Assembly: GCA_003999685.1 (NCBI GenBank)
Contig: CP021221.1
Coordinates: forward strand, 124,001-188,000
Length of the DNA: 64,000 nt
Direction of reading: 5' to 3'
Source of the DNA: Taiwanofungus camphoratus
Lineage: Eukaryota; Basidiomycota; Agaricomycetes; Polyporales; Taiwanofungaceae
Part shown: piece after piece, positions 21,922 to 33,603 of the stretch
Position numbering within the stretch: position 1 is the stretch's first letter
Layout of the letters: each line of letters opens with the position of its first letter
Program-made: the position numbers and the translations under genes
Notes under the pieces: generated by a model
Databases searched by the model: none
Told to the model about the DNA's origin: nothing
What the model saw: only the letters and a program-made list of their open reading frames with translations

Positions 21922-22680
21922 TCAGAGGTTGAGTGCTGCGATGTGGCGCATGATGGTCAACGAAGCGAGGATTTCTGGAGGGTACATTAGCTGTTGCGCT
22001 TGCGATTAGGAATTGCAGGTCGACTTGCCGACTGCGAGGCTTGCGTAGGCCTCGTAGATGGTCAGGATGTTTCCGGACGTGCTGAAGACGGCCTTCTCTG
22101 GTGGCTTGAGGCTGTAGTGCGCGACGAGGTAGTTGCGCGAGTCCACGCACTGCGTGGATGTTTGATCAGCCATGTGGCATCTGAAGTGCTGCGTAACTCA
22201 CCGACCACTCCTGGTCTTGGATGCTCCTGTACGCCCACTTGTACTCCTCCCCGTCTGATCCCCTGAACTTTCTCGATAGCGACCTGTCCGCGATCGACAC
22301 GTCAATCCTGATCAGGCCTTCTCGTGGCAGGCCCGCAAGTGCACTCACCCGCCAAACATCGATGTCTTGCGAAGGTACTGCCCCATCGGCATCGCGATGC
22401 TTGAGCCCACGAACGAGATCTTGCCGAGCGCACCGCCGGTCCCGAACTCGAGGACCACCGCGGGTGCACGCTGGGCGGGGCGCGCGGCCTTCTGGCTGCT
22501 GGAGCGGCGGCCGGTGTTGTATATGGCGAGCGCGCGCGCATCTTTGTCTTGGGGCCCACCGGGCGGCGTGGGTGCCGACGCGACGCGGAGGAAGAGGCGG
22601 TCGTAGATGTCGTCAAAGTCCGAGCCGGCTAGGGCGCCGGTGCGGTCCTCGAGGAAGAAAGGCAGGGACCGGTTTATCAT
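21922..22680 (-). CDS. DUF6593-like fungal protein
   Basis: Model: complement(21922-21990, 22033-22149, 22202-22307, 22349-22680), 207 aa, introns of 42, 52 and 41 nt, all phases closing. It begins MINRSLPFFLEDRTGALAGS and has FDDIYDRLFLRV, a low-complexity Ala/Pro segment, then FGGIDVSIADRSLSRKF, YKWAYRSIQDQEWSC, NYLVAHYSLKPPEKAVFST, SGNILTIYEAYASLAL and EILASLTIMRHIAALNL. This order (beta-rich block, K-W-x-Y, x-Q-E-W, V-A-H-Y, and a C-terminal I-L-A-S-L-T-I-M-R helix) is what I associate with the fungal DUF6593 family, which is often multicopy in Agaricomycetes and has no assigned function. The context ATG at 22678-22680 is good (gccgccATGa). An additional upstream exon cannot be excluded. 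Confidence 0.75.
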
Positions 22681-25164
22681 GGCGGCGACTTTTCTGGCCT
22701 CTGGCTGTGAGGGTGCGTGGAGGTTGTGCAGGACCTGGCACCAGCTGCGCTGTGAGCGGCGGCAGGCACCCGGGATTCAGGTCAGGTAGGGATGTGGAGG
22801 GTGTTGCTTCCTAGCCATGTCGCAAGAGGAGGCTTTTATAGCATCGACTTGGGACTGGGGAGACGCCTGATCCGAATGCGGCACGCATCGAGCATCGCCA
22901 GGTGGATAGTCGAGCGGTACCCACGCATTCGCCATATTCGCCATACAAAGTGAATGGAGGAGATCCGCTACCCGATCCATATGTGGATGCGGGACTGAAT
23001 AGGCAGGACAGAGAAGCACTGCGAAGTCGAAGCGCCATGGCTGGTGCGGTCTGCTACTAAGCACGTACGTGGCTAGTATGCTGTACGAAAGAGTACCAGT
23101 CTCGTCGTGTCCTGCAGCGGCGGGCCTCTATCAAGCATCCGGGTCTATCTGGGCTCTCTGTGCATGGCTGTGCATGGCGTCCTTGTCCGTGAAACAGGCA
23201 AGTGCGAGTGTCGAATCGGTCGATCGTGTTTGACACGGTCCGGCACCAACTGTCCGAGTGCATGAACACATCCCCACGTTCCCTTCATGCATTTTAGCAC
23301 AGAGTTTGGGTGTGCTCGCTTAGCTATGATTCCAAAAGCTAGTAATTGAACTCAATCAGAATGAATCACCGCGACGACGGTCAGGAGGAACGATAGACTC
23401 GGGATTCGTCCCCGTCTAAATTAACTGTGCTCCTTCCGGGATACCGAATTACATCGAGTTTACGCCGCTGAAGGTGTCGTCCATCGTCTGTTGACTCCAC
23501 TTCGTGCGTAAAAAGACATCAGAATACGGCGAAAGACCCGACTACGCAATGACAGTCAGCACTGGCCGCACATCATGACATTAGAAGCCGTCTTCGGCGG
23601 CCTGCTCTGTCGCCCTAGCCATCAATATCAGGAAATTCACAAGAAAATTTGAATATTTTCAGACGCTTTCTCTTAGCGTGTCTTGTCCGGATATCCGCGT
23701 GGCAAACTTAGGCAAAGCCGGAGTGCCCGAGACTGATTTATAATCAGCCCTTTCTGTAAATTACGATTAAGTCAAGATCAGCGGAGGCAGATGCGGTCTG
23801 CCAAACCGCCTTCTCGAACCTCAGAAACTAGCTTCCCCGCGCTAAGACCTCTGTCAGGCTTCCGAATATCACGCTGCAAGATGACTTCCAACATCTGCAC
23901 GCCAAATCGTGGCCTTCCGGACCCTTGTTTGCATACTCACACTCAGCGGGGGAACCTAGGGAAGCTGATGCCCATGATGCAGACCATCTGATGCTCAGCT
24001 GGTCGAACATGCAGCTCATATGGGAGAAGGCACGTCCCTGCTCTGCGCGTCCCACGTTGATAGCGGCGCGCAGCTGCTAGCACGTTCCCACAAAAGGGGG
24101 CAGCTGACCGCTCTGAGCGTCCCGCCAACCTAAGCTGAGCGACGCTTTCACTCGCAGTGCGAGATCGGAGGCGCCTCCCACGCCGCGCACCTGACCGCGA
24201 CCTGTGCGGTCCCCCCCGTACTCGACCGTTTCTCAGATCGATACAGCTCCGAGCCGGGAGGAGTATGAACTTGAAATATATGAACGGCCGAGCGATCGAC
24301 AGTTTCAGTCTGCGTTGGCAAATTTCAACGCAGGCGGCGTTAGCGCCATGGGAACCTCATGAACGGAACTTACTGCGAGAGCGTGGCCACCACTTGACTA
24401 CCAGAAGTCTGGTCACAAGTACAATGTGCGACTTACCTTCGCAGACATGATCAATGAGACCAGAGCGCAGCAAACAGTCTAACCAGACTCGCAAAAAGTC
24501 AAGAGGCACAGAAGAGCCGAGAAATGCCACAAAACGGAGGCGAGGCAGTGCCTAAGGCTTGACGTATCCAATTCTACGATGTTCGGACTCGTCCTGTCCG
24601 AGCGCTGAACCCAGGATTTCAGGCACGGAATCCGGAATTCGAAGGCGGCCCCAGAAAAAAGGAGGCCTACGCATCCAATAAGGCAAGAAAACAGAGATGA
24701 CCGATCTCAATTCAGTTCTGTAGAACGGGAGAACTATCCGAAACCGCACTCATGGCCAGTGGCTCCACGACTCGCTGAGAGAACCAGTGCACGATGCATT
24801 AGCGTACGTATTGATGATTAGCCTAAGTCACATTGCCAGCTTGCAGATGGTAAATTGATACAGCGAAATGAAGTACACCGACCAGCTGTATGATCGTGGA
24901 TGTGAAATGCGAGGTCCAGGGACCTTTTTGACTTGGACGAAGTCCTTCCTCGACTTCTCTCGACGTCTGGTGCGGGGATGAATGAATGCAACAATTCAAC
25001 ACGGTCCGTTTCATGACACAACGAAGCAAACGCACCTCCCTTCTCTTCCACGCTTCTAAGCCCGCTGCCCCTCTCCCCTCTTCGTCCTCATCCTCACTTC
25101 CCCACGTCGCATTCGCCAGAGTAGAATCAAGAACACAAGCTGGAAAAATGCCACATCGAAGACG
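22681..25164. other. 2.5 kb without a resolved gene
   Basis: Between the DUF6593-like gene and the 3' end of RVB1. The first few hundred bases upstream of 22680 carry a proline/serine/glycine-rich open frame on the minus strand (22811-23038) that could be 5' UTR or an unrecognised first exon. The rest holds only short, unrelated open frames and no repeats that I can see. Confidence 0.3.
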
Positions 25165-26958
<1,794 letters not shown>

Positions 26959-27179
26959 CGTGTTCGTCGTCCGAGTCGCGCTGAGCAGTGGCTATTCAAA
27001 ATTGTAAGGACTATCAAGTAGAAAGCGCCAATACTGTAGTCCTCGATCGTACAGCAAGGTCTAGATCACCATTTCGGAGTTTCAACTGTCTGTAGTGGGA
27101 TCTAGCCGAGTAGATACAAGCGTCAAGATTGTTTCATTCTGTACCACTGCTTTTGGACTCTACTTCCTCTGAACACCAG
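26959..27179. promoter_or_regulatory. Divergent promoter RVB1 / NF-YC with CCAAT box
   Basis: 221 bp between the two start codons. A CCAAT pentamer sits at 27028-27032 on the plus strand. The CCAAT box is the binding site of the NF-Y/HAP complex, one subunit of which is encoded immediately to the right, so autoregulation is conceivable. Binding is inference only. Confidence 0.45.
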
Positions 27180-27946
27180 ATGTCGTCGCCCAAACCATAT
27201 GTGCAGCCTGGGGAGCCTCTCCACGACTTTCTACGCTCGTTCTGGCAGCGCCAAGTCGACGCTGCCGAGCAGGAAACGCCAGATTACCGTCACCCACCGC
27301 TTCCGCTTGCTCGTATCAAAAAGGTCATGAAGAGCGACCCCGAAGTCAAAGTAAGCTCATCCAGTGCAACATTATGTGCGTGCTCCTGATTCTTGCCAGA
27401 TGATTGCAGCTGATGGTGCGTAGAATGCGATGCCAGGCCCGACACCGGTCTAACTCTATGCAGCCCCCATCCTATTCTGCAAAGCCTGCGAGAGTACGTC
27501 TTCATTGCGCTTCTCCCGCAGAAGAGATTATCTGACACTAACGTGCATTGCATCCACAGTATTTATAGCCGAGATCACAGCCCGCGCTTTTATCATCGCC
27601 GACTCGAACAAGAGGCGCACCCTCTCGCGCGCCGACATCGCCAAGGCGCTCGCCAAGTCCGACCAGTTCGATTTCCTCATCGACATCGTCCCTCGCGAAG
27701 AGCCCCTCGCAGGCGGCGCACAGGGCGCCAACTCAGGCTCCAATGCCACGGGTCGCTCTGCGAAGAAGGGTGCGCAGGTGAAGCTTGATCCAGTGAGTAT
27801 TGAGCACTTTGCTCCACCCTATAATTTGATTCTGAGACTGTCTGGTTTTGATGCCGCAGGCACAGACCCACGAAGACTCGCAACACGAACGCGAAAACGG
27901 GCATGGTGATGCGGTGCCCGCCTCCGTCGACCTGGACCAGGTGTGA
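27180..27946 (+). CDS. NF-YC / HAP5-type CCAAT-binding histone-fold subunit
   Basis: Model: 27180-27350, 27400-27415, 27464-27493, 27560-27792, 27860-27946; 178 aa. Exon 2 is 16 nt and exon 3 is 30 nt, both encoding invariant histone-fold sequence, and all phases close. The N-terminus contains [12 protein letters not shown]; the histone fold spans about 45-125 with [71 protein letters not shown] and then VPREEP. These are signature blocks of NF-YC. It pairs with NF-YB and, with NF-YA, binds CCAAT boxes in the nucleus. The acidic, Gln/Glu-rich C-terminus ([15 protein letters not shown]) may be a short activation or regulatory tail. The DNA-polymerase-epsilon/NC2 type histone-fold proteins are less likely given the N-terminal FWQ block. 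Confidence 0.92.
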
Positions 27947-28272
27947 AGACTTCTTTTCCATTGCCCGTAGGATATGTTCCGAGTTTGACATTTTCCACTA
28001 CCATGACCGCAGCTTCAGACTTTGTTGAGCCCCCCTGGGCCTGCAGAGCCACACACACTATCATAGCATAGCGACTTCGGATCGCATTGCCTGGGTAAGG
28101 GTATATAGTGCTCTTGTTCCGTCTCTAGTTTGTCTATCGCTATCGCGCTGTACTACTACCATACACCTACTATATCCACGGAAGAGAAATGAAAATGTAA
28201 GATGTAGACTCTAGATCCCTCACCTATTCTCTCCCCTATGCCCTGAATCGGATCCTCTCTAAATTACGCAAT
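27947..28272. other. Convergent 3' intergenic region
   Basis: 326 bp between the stop codons of the NF-YC gene (plus) and the F-box gene (minus). It presumably contains both polyadenylation regions. No gene is seen. Confidence 0.4.
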
Positions 28273-30188
28273 CTACGCCCCCCTTCGCCTCCTCTCCACC
28301 CTTCGTCGGCTGACCCACTGATAACCCTCGCTCGGCCACCCCGGCAACTCAACATCACCTTTCTCCAGCCCCCACTGCAAATATGCCACCTCTCCGATAT
28401 AAGCACCCATCTCGGCGAGGTCATCGTCGAGCCGCTGGCTGTAAGGTGCTGTCCCACGCAACATGCGCACGCTCTTCAGCGCCGAGCCACCTTCACGTGT
28501 AGCGCGCTCAGAAACGGCCAAGAAAAGTGCAACGGGCGAGAGCGCGCGGTCGCAAATCGTGAGGTGTGTGAGCGCTGGACAGGGGAAAGGTAGCTGCCTG
28601 CCAGGTTCCGCGGGTGTCGATGGATAGCTGTGCGAAGGCGTGAGCGCGGCGAGCAGGGCGCGCGAGGGCATGTGTGCGATCGTCAGATGCGTAAGCGCGG
28701 GGAGTGCGGTGAAGATCTCGAGCCAGGTCTCCCGCCGCAGCGACGCGGCATCCGTCGCCACCACAAACGATTGCACTTGGCGTGTGTCGAGCGTGTCGAA
28801 GAGTGAGGGGAGCACGGCGGGCGCATAGAAGTCGCCCTGCAGACATAGAGTGTTTTTGCGAAGCGAGAGCAATTGCGGGCCCCGCTCCTTCTCCGTGTCT
28901 GGGGCCGCCGCACGGAGGGCCGTCAGCCCATGAAGCGGGCGTAGGTGCGTAAGGTCCGGAGGGAGCAGCGCGTGGAGCGTCTCGCCTCCGCGGAGGAGGT
29001 GCGCACCCCAGATATTCACGGCCGTACTCTCGGGCAGCGCCAGGTGCGCCAGGAAGCACGCAACGCTGCGTGCCCCCGGCCAGTCGCCCACATCCAGCGT
29101 CTTCAGCTCACGCAGGCTGACAATCCGGCGATCCGCGTCCCCCCGCGGCGCGTCGCTCTCAGCCGCGACGGGCCCCGCGTCGACGAGGACGAGCTGCTGC
29201 ATGCGCGGGCTGCCCGCGAGAAAGTCGAGAAACGAGGAGAGACACGGGCGCGCGTGCATGGGCTGGTCGTACAGGCACACGTGCGTAAGGCGCACAAAGC
29301 TGTTCTCCGGCCACGCCGCGTACCCGCACAGCGCGAGCCGCTCGAGGCGCGGCGTGCACCCGCCGAACAGCCGTGGCAGCGCGCCGGCGCTGTGCTCCGG
29401 CGCCCCGACGTCGCGCGCGATCGTGAGCGACTGGAGGGACGGGGCGGGGTGCGAGAAGGCGTGCAGGAGCGCGGCAGGGTAGCGGAACTGCGGCTCCAGC
29501 ACGAGCGCCTCGTACCGCTCCGACTGTGCCGCGAGCGTGCCGACCAGCGCGGGGTCGCCGAGCGTGGGTCGGAGGTGCGAGTAGTACGTCTTGTCGCGGA
29601 GGTGCACGGTCAGCTTAGCCGCCTTGGAGCGCGCGAGGGCCGCAAGGGCCGCTGCCGGGTGCGAGGCGTCGACGGTGGCCCAAAGCGCAGGAAAGCACGA
29701 CGCGGTGGTGCGCCAATAACGACAGACATGTGTCGCGTGCAGCCAGGCATACGGCGCAGGGTGCGAGGGTAGGTCGGGGAGCCAAGATGTCCAGGAGGGC
29801 GAGCTAGATGAGGGGGAGGACGGGGAGGATGGTTCGGCGAGCTTGCTGAAGATGAGGGCGAGGGTCTCGCGCGGGAGCGAGTGGATGGGGAGAAATGCAT
29901 TCCGAATAGAATGGATCGCAGCGTGGACGGCGGCGAGCCTGCGCTCGAGGTCGTCGAGCTGAGGACAGTTCCCATAAGTGCGAAGGATGGTCCACGGGAA
30001 GGCTTACCTGGCTGATACTGAACTCCTGTCGGATTCTGGGAGAGCAGGTAGGAGTACTAGCAGCATCTGCCAGGAGGTGGTAACACATACTGCCTCAAAT
30101 CACCAGTCGGAGCCAGCTTGCGATGCAGGGCGTCTACGAGCTCTACGATGCTCAGGTCCATCCCCACGGGGCCTCCACAGCGGGACAT
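28273..30188 (-). CDS. F-box protein
   Basis: Model: complement(28273-29958, 30008-30035, 30091-30188), 603 aa. Most of the protein is one 1.69 kb exon; exon 2 is 28 nt and is needed to keep the frame. A short coiled-coil-like segment (LDDLERRLAAVHAAIHSI) precedes the F-box at about 65-120: FLPIHSLPRETLALIFSKL ... YAWLHATHVCRYWRTTAS. This is the layout of the very large agaricomycete F-box family. The remainder is leucine-rich (for example LERLALCGYAAWPENSFVRL, LREKTLDVG-like and LTHLTICDRALSP segments), probably irregular LRRs for substrate binding. F-box proteins bring substrates to SCF ubiquitin ligases via Skp1. Target unknown. GC content is high throughout the large exon. The first two exons are the least certain part. 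Confidence 0.82.
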
Positions 30189-31996
30189 AACGACTGAATC
30201 AAATGTCAGTGTGGAATCGTTCAATAAAAATAGGATCAGGGGCCGACAGAGTATCGACGTCAAATGGCCCCGGTCAGGACTGGAGGCAGATCAGAACTCG
30301 CACAAGGCCCTCGTCAGGCGAGAAATTGAGCCTGAGAGCGCTATTCAGCAGAATCAGCACTATTACAGAAATACACGGCGTCATGTTCGCGGGCTGGCTT
30401 ATCGGACATGGTTCGGACACGGGTAAGCATGTCAGCCACTAGCCCGTTCAGGATTTGATATCGGACAGAGTCCGAGCGACATGCCTGTGAACCTGAGCGT
30501 TGAGCATCATGCAGAAGACCGACTTTAAGACATAAACCGAGGGCCCAAGCAACGGAAGCGTTCACGTTGTCGCTAGAAGACTCGCAGGATGGAGACGGTT
30601 GCAACAAAGACAAGACTAGGGCGGGTTGGTTCGGACATGTGTATGTGCATGCGCAGGAGCTCCTCGGGCATGGTTTGGCATCGCGACATGGTCATCGGGT
30701 ACTTACGATGCTTTCGTGCATCGAATGAGTACGGTCATAACTCCCAAGATGCGAGAAGCGGCAGAGGATATTAGATGCATTTATACTCAACACACGACGA
30801 CGTCCGACTCGATATCTTGCAGCACGTGTGGTCATTTTTCCTTGAGAGGTAGAAATCAAGATGGGTGTACATCGATGAACGCGATCCCGAGCGAGGTCAG
30901 GGATGACATTGATATAGTGGAGAGCAGCGTGGATGTATCAAGGTCACATAGTCCAGGCAGGGCAACCAGCCTGCCACTAAACATTCCACTTCCTCACCAG
31001 CCAAGCGTTTCATGCACGTCCTGGGTATTCAAACGAGACCATGACTACTCGCTTCGCTGTTTTATACGTCTAGGCAACATATCGCATACACCTACCGGTG
31101 GAGGTTCAGTGGACTCGGAATCAAGTCGCAACCGAGGAAAGGCTTATGGTTGCTGTATAATGCTCATCCTTTGGACAAGTGGATGCGCAGTCCGGCTAGG
31201 CATAGAGATCCCCCGACCGCACTTGTGTGCCGTGCCTTTATATCTATTTCCGAACAATGAGGCCTGAAGTTTGCTGGAGCTCGGATCACTGTCCAAGGTG
31301 ACGTCCCATCATTGGGACGATAATGCCTCAGCTTCGCATCTCTCAGGTAAGCTTTGCTCATGATATGGATTTCATCGACGGGGAGTCTGCTAAAGGAGCC
31401 CTTCGCGCGGTTTACACAGCAACAGGTTGTGGGTGGCATGATTATGAGATGAGGTAGACCCTGGTGAAGTACAAGTCGTCAGCGGGCGGCGTTAGTTGCA
31501 GTGTAGCACATATTCAATGTCATAGACTTAGTGTTGCGCAGAATATGTCAAATCGACGCAAATCTGGGCGTGGTATAAGGACCAGTAGCAGCAGAAGAAC
31601 CTGTCACAGACGTGGGTGCTCGGCCATTGAGATAAACTTGCGTCCGCATGAAGGAGCTCATGATATGGAGGACATGAGATTGCTACGGAGACTCACTTCA
31701 GAGACCGCCTCAGCCTGGAAGGGTTGTTCGGAGAGTACTTTGGGGAACAACGGTATGGACTCGAGACGTATGATTGCACTTATGTACCCTGTGTAGCATC
31801 CTCAGGCTCCATTGCCATTCATTGCAAGGCGGTCATGCGACTGAGGTTCTCATCCAGCCTCCTGCCGTCTTTCATATTGGGTTTTCACCTAAGACGTGCT
31901 GGCAACTCGAGGCTCCTTGCTGCTTCCTGGCCAGCGGGGTGTACAACCCTTGCACTCTTCCATCACGTCGCCTGCTCTTGCGATGCACTCAAGACA
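30189..31996. other. 1.8 kb without a resolved gene
   Basis: Upstream of the F-box gene and up to the 5' target duplication of the truncated LINE. The part next to 30188 should be the F-box promoter. The longest frames (30626-31267 plus, 213 codons) show no domain I recognise and look like chance. Confidence 0.35.
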
Positions 31997-32009
31997 AGTG
32001 TGCATGCGC
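31997..32009 (+). repeat. 5' target-site duplication of the truncated LINE
   Basis: The 13 nt AGTGTGCATGCGC at 31997-32009 recurs exactly at 33321-33333 directly after the poly(A) tail. This marks the ends of the insertion. Confidence 0.92.
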
Positions 32010-33008
32010 CCTGCCTACATCACCACCCTTATAGTCTGTTCCGATAACCAATCGGCACTCGACCGAATTTTCAAGCCGGAGGTCGGACCATCACAAATGG
32101 CGGCGATCATGGCCTCTCAACACGTCCGAGCGTTCCTCGATGCAGATGAACACCGACGTATTGTCCTTTTTTGGGTTCCATCTCATAAAGGCATTTTTCA
32201 GAACGAGTTCGTTGATGAACTCGCGAAGAAGGCATTGGATGAACCCCAACCGGAATTCATCTCACAATCAATGGCCCTTGCTCGTGTTAAGGCAAGGGTC
32301 AAAAAGCGCTGGGGGACACTAGTCGATAACCCCAGCTATCGAGGCCGAAGGTTATGGAAAGTAACCGAGGACGCCCTACCGCTGCACGGGACCACGGCTA
32401 AGGGCACGTGGATCTTAAAGACAGCTGGCAAGTCCAACAAGGAGGTGGCATGCGTATGCCGCGTGCTCACCAATCATTTCCCAGGCGGTGAATACCGCTC
32501 TAGGTTCAATATCCCTGACCCTCACCTCTGCTTGTGCGGAGCGGAAGAAACCAGGGAGCATGTGCTCTTTGACTGTCCATTCTGGATCAGGACAAAGCGC
32601 CAACAGGGTCCTCGTGATCCGCTTCTGATGGGGCCCCCTGAACAAAGGGGATGGACCCCAGATGACATTATGGAGTTCCTTCGGCTCAACCCGATGGTCT
32701 CCACATTTGATTGGGCAGAGATTCTAGCAGAATCTCTGCTTGAAGCTGAAGCTGCGTGCACGAGAACATTCACTCGTGCCCGTCTTATATGCCACACTGT
32801 CGGAAGACAAGCGGCCTGGCAGCGGTTCCATGCGGACCGGCATTTAGATCCTAGTATGACCACAGCCCTGGGTGGAAAGTACCGGGATTTCTGCGAGTGG
32901 TACGACGCCGAAGCAAAGGCGTTTGAAATGTACCATAACTGGATAGATGAGGGGATAGCAGAACCCAGTATCCGCGATGACCCCCACGTCTATCCGAATG
33001 ACAACTGA
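32010..33008 (+). pseudogene. Truncated LINE ORF: C-terminal half of RNase H and zinc-finger tail
   Basis: The open frame runs without interruption from the truncation point to the TGA at 33006. It starts at the third RNase H block (TLIVCSDNQSALDRI) and includes WVPSHKGIFQNEFVDELAKK (the H-G-N-D block), then the Cys/His tail CLCGAEETREHVLFDCP that is usual at the C-terminus of this LINE class. Endonuclease and reverse transcriptase are absent, so the copy cannot move on its own. A few residues differ from the copy at 39 kb (for example EHRR versus ERRR) through CG to CA changes. Confidence 0.9.
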
Positions 33009-33320
33009 GGCCTGAAACCTGTAGGGCTACACTCAGTTCCTTAAGTGATTTACTGACGGAACGGGATTACCAGGCCGAGTAAACACACAGAGCGTGAAAA
33101 GCGGGTCGGGCGGAGGTCGGGTATGGCTTCCTATGGATGACCGTACCCCTCCTTTTGCAGGCTTGGCTGGATTATATGCCCACGCCACATAACGAGGCCA
33201 CCGAAAACTGTAGGTGTGCCGCTCATGCGGGCGCGGATGCCCAATTACTATTATTATTATTCTACATGTACCTACGCTGTATGGAGTATAAACCTGAGGA
33301 ATTAAAAAAAAAAAAAAAAA
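32010..33320 (+). mobile_element. 5'-truncated LINE (Tad-like non-LTR retrotransposon)
   Basis: The 3' 1.3 kb of the same LINE family as 39057-49377, in plus orientation. It begins abruptly inside the RNase H domain and ends in a 3' UTR and about 17 A residues (33304-33320). It is bounded by exact 13 bp target duplications, the mark of target-primed reverse transcription with 5' truncation. It sits 283 bp upstream of the DnaJ co-chaperone start codon, in the same orientation. Confidence 0.93.
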
Positions 33321-33603
33321 AGTGTGCATGCGCTGCCGCCCGCCTCTATTACGTCAGCAGCCCTTTTACGTCCGGACAACGTGTCGCATACCGAATTAGG
33401 CGAACCACACAACTCAAGAAACCAACCTCAACTCTCTCGTAATTTCCTCCCATCTATCCCGCCTCTGCGTTGCCCAGTCGCCTTCTCATACACTCCCCAA
33501 ATCTACTACCCGCGAGGCCACTCCTTAATTTCTCATATCTGCCTCAAGCGATCTTACCAGCGGGACGCTGGCCCGAGTCTACCACTGACACTCACGACCG
33601 ACC
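33321..33603 (+). promoter_or_regulatory. Promoter region of the DnaJ co-chaperone with a CRE-like bZIP site
   Basis: This 283 bp stretch separates the LINE poly(A) from the start codon and must contain the core promoter. It holds TTACGTCA at 33349-33356, a bZIP/CRE-type octamer (TGACGTAA on the other strand). ER co-chaperones of this type are commonly induced by bZIP factors of the unfolded-protein response. Functional use is inference. Confidence 0.35.

Noticed and set aside
28945-29772. 275-codon open frame opposite the F-box gene
   Set aside because: Antisense shadow of a GC-rich coding exon; Arg/Glu/Ala-rich with no domain.
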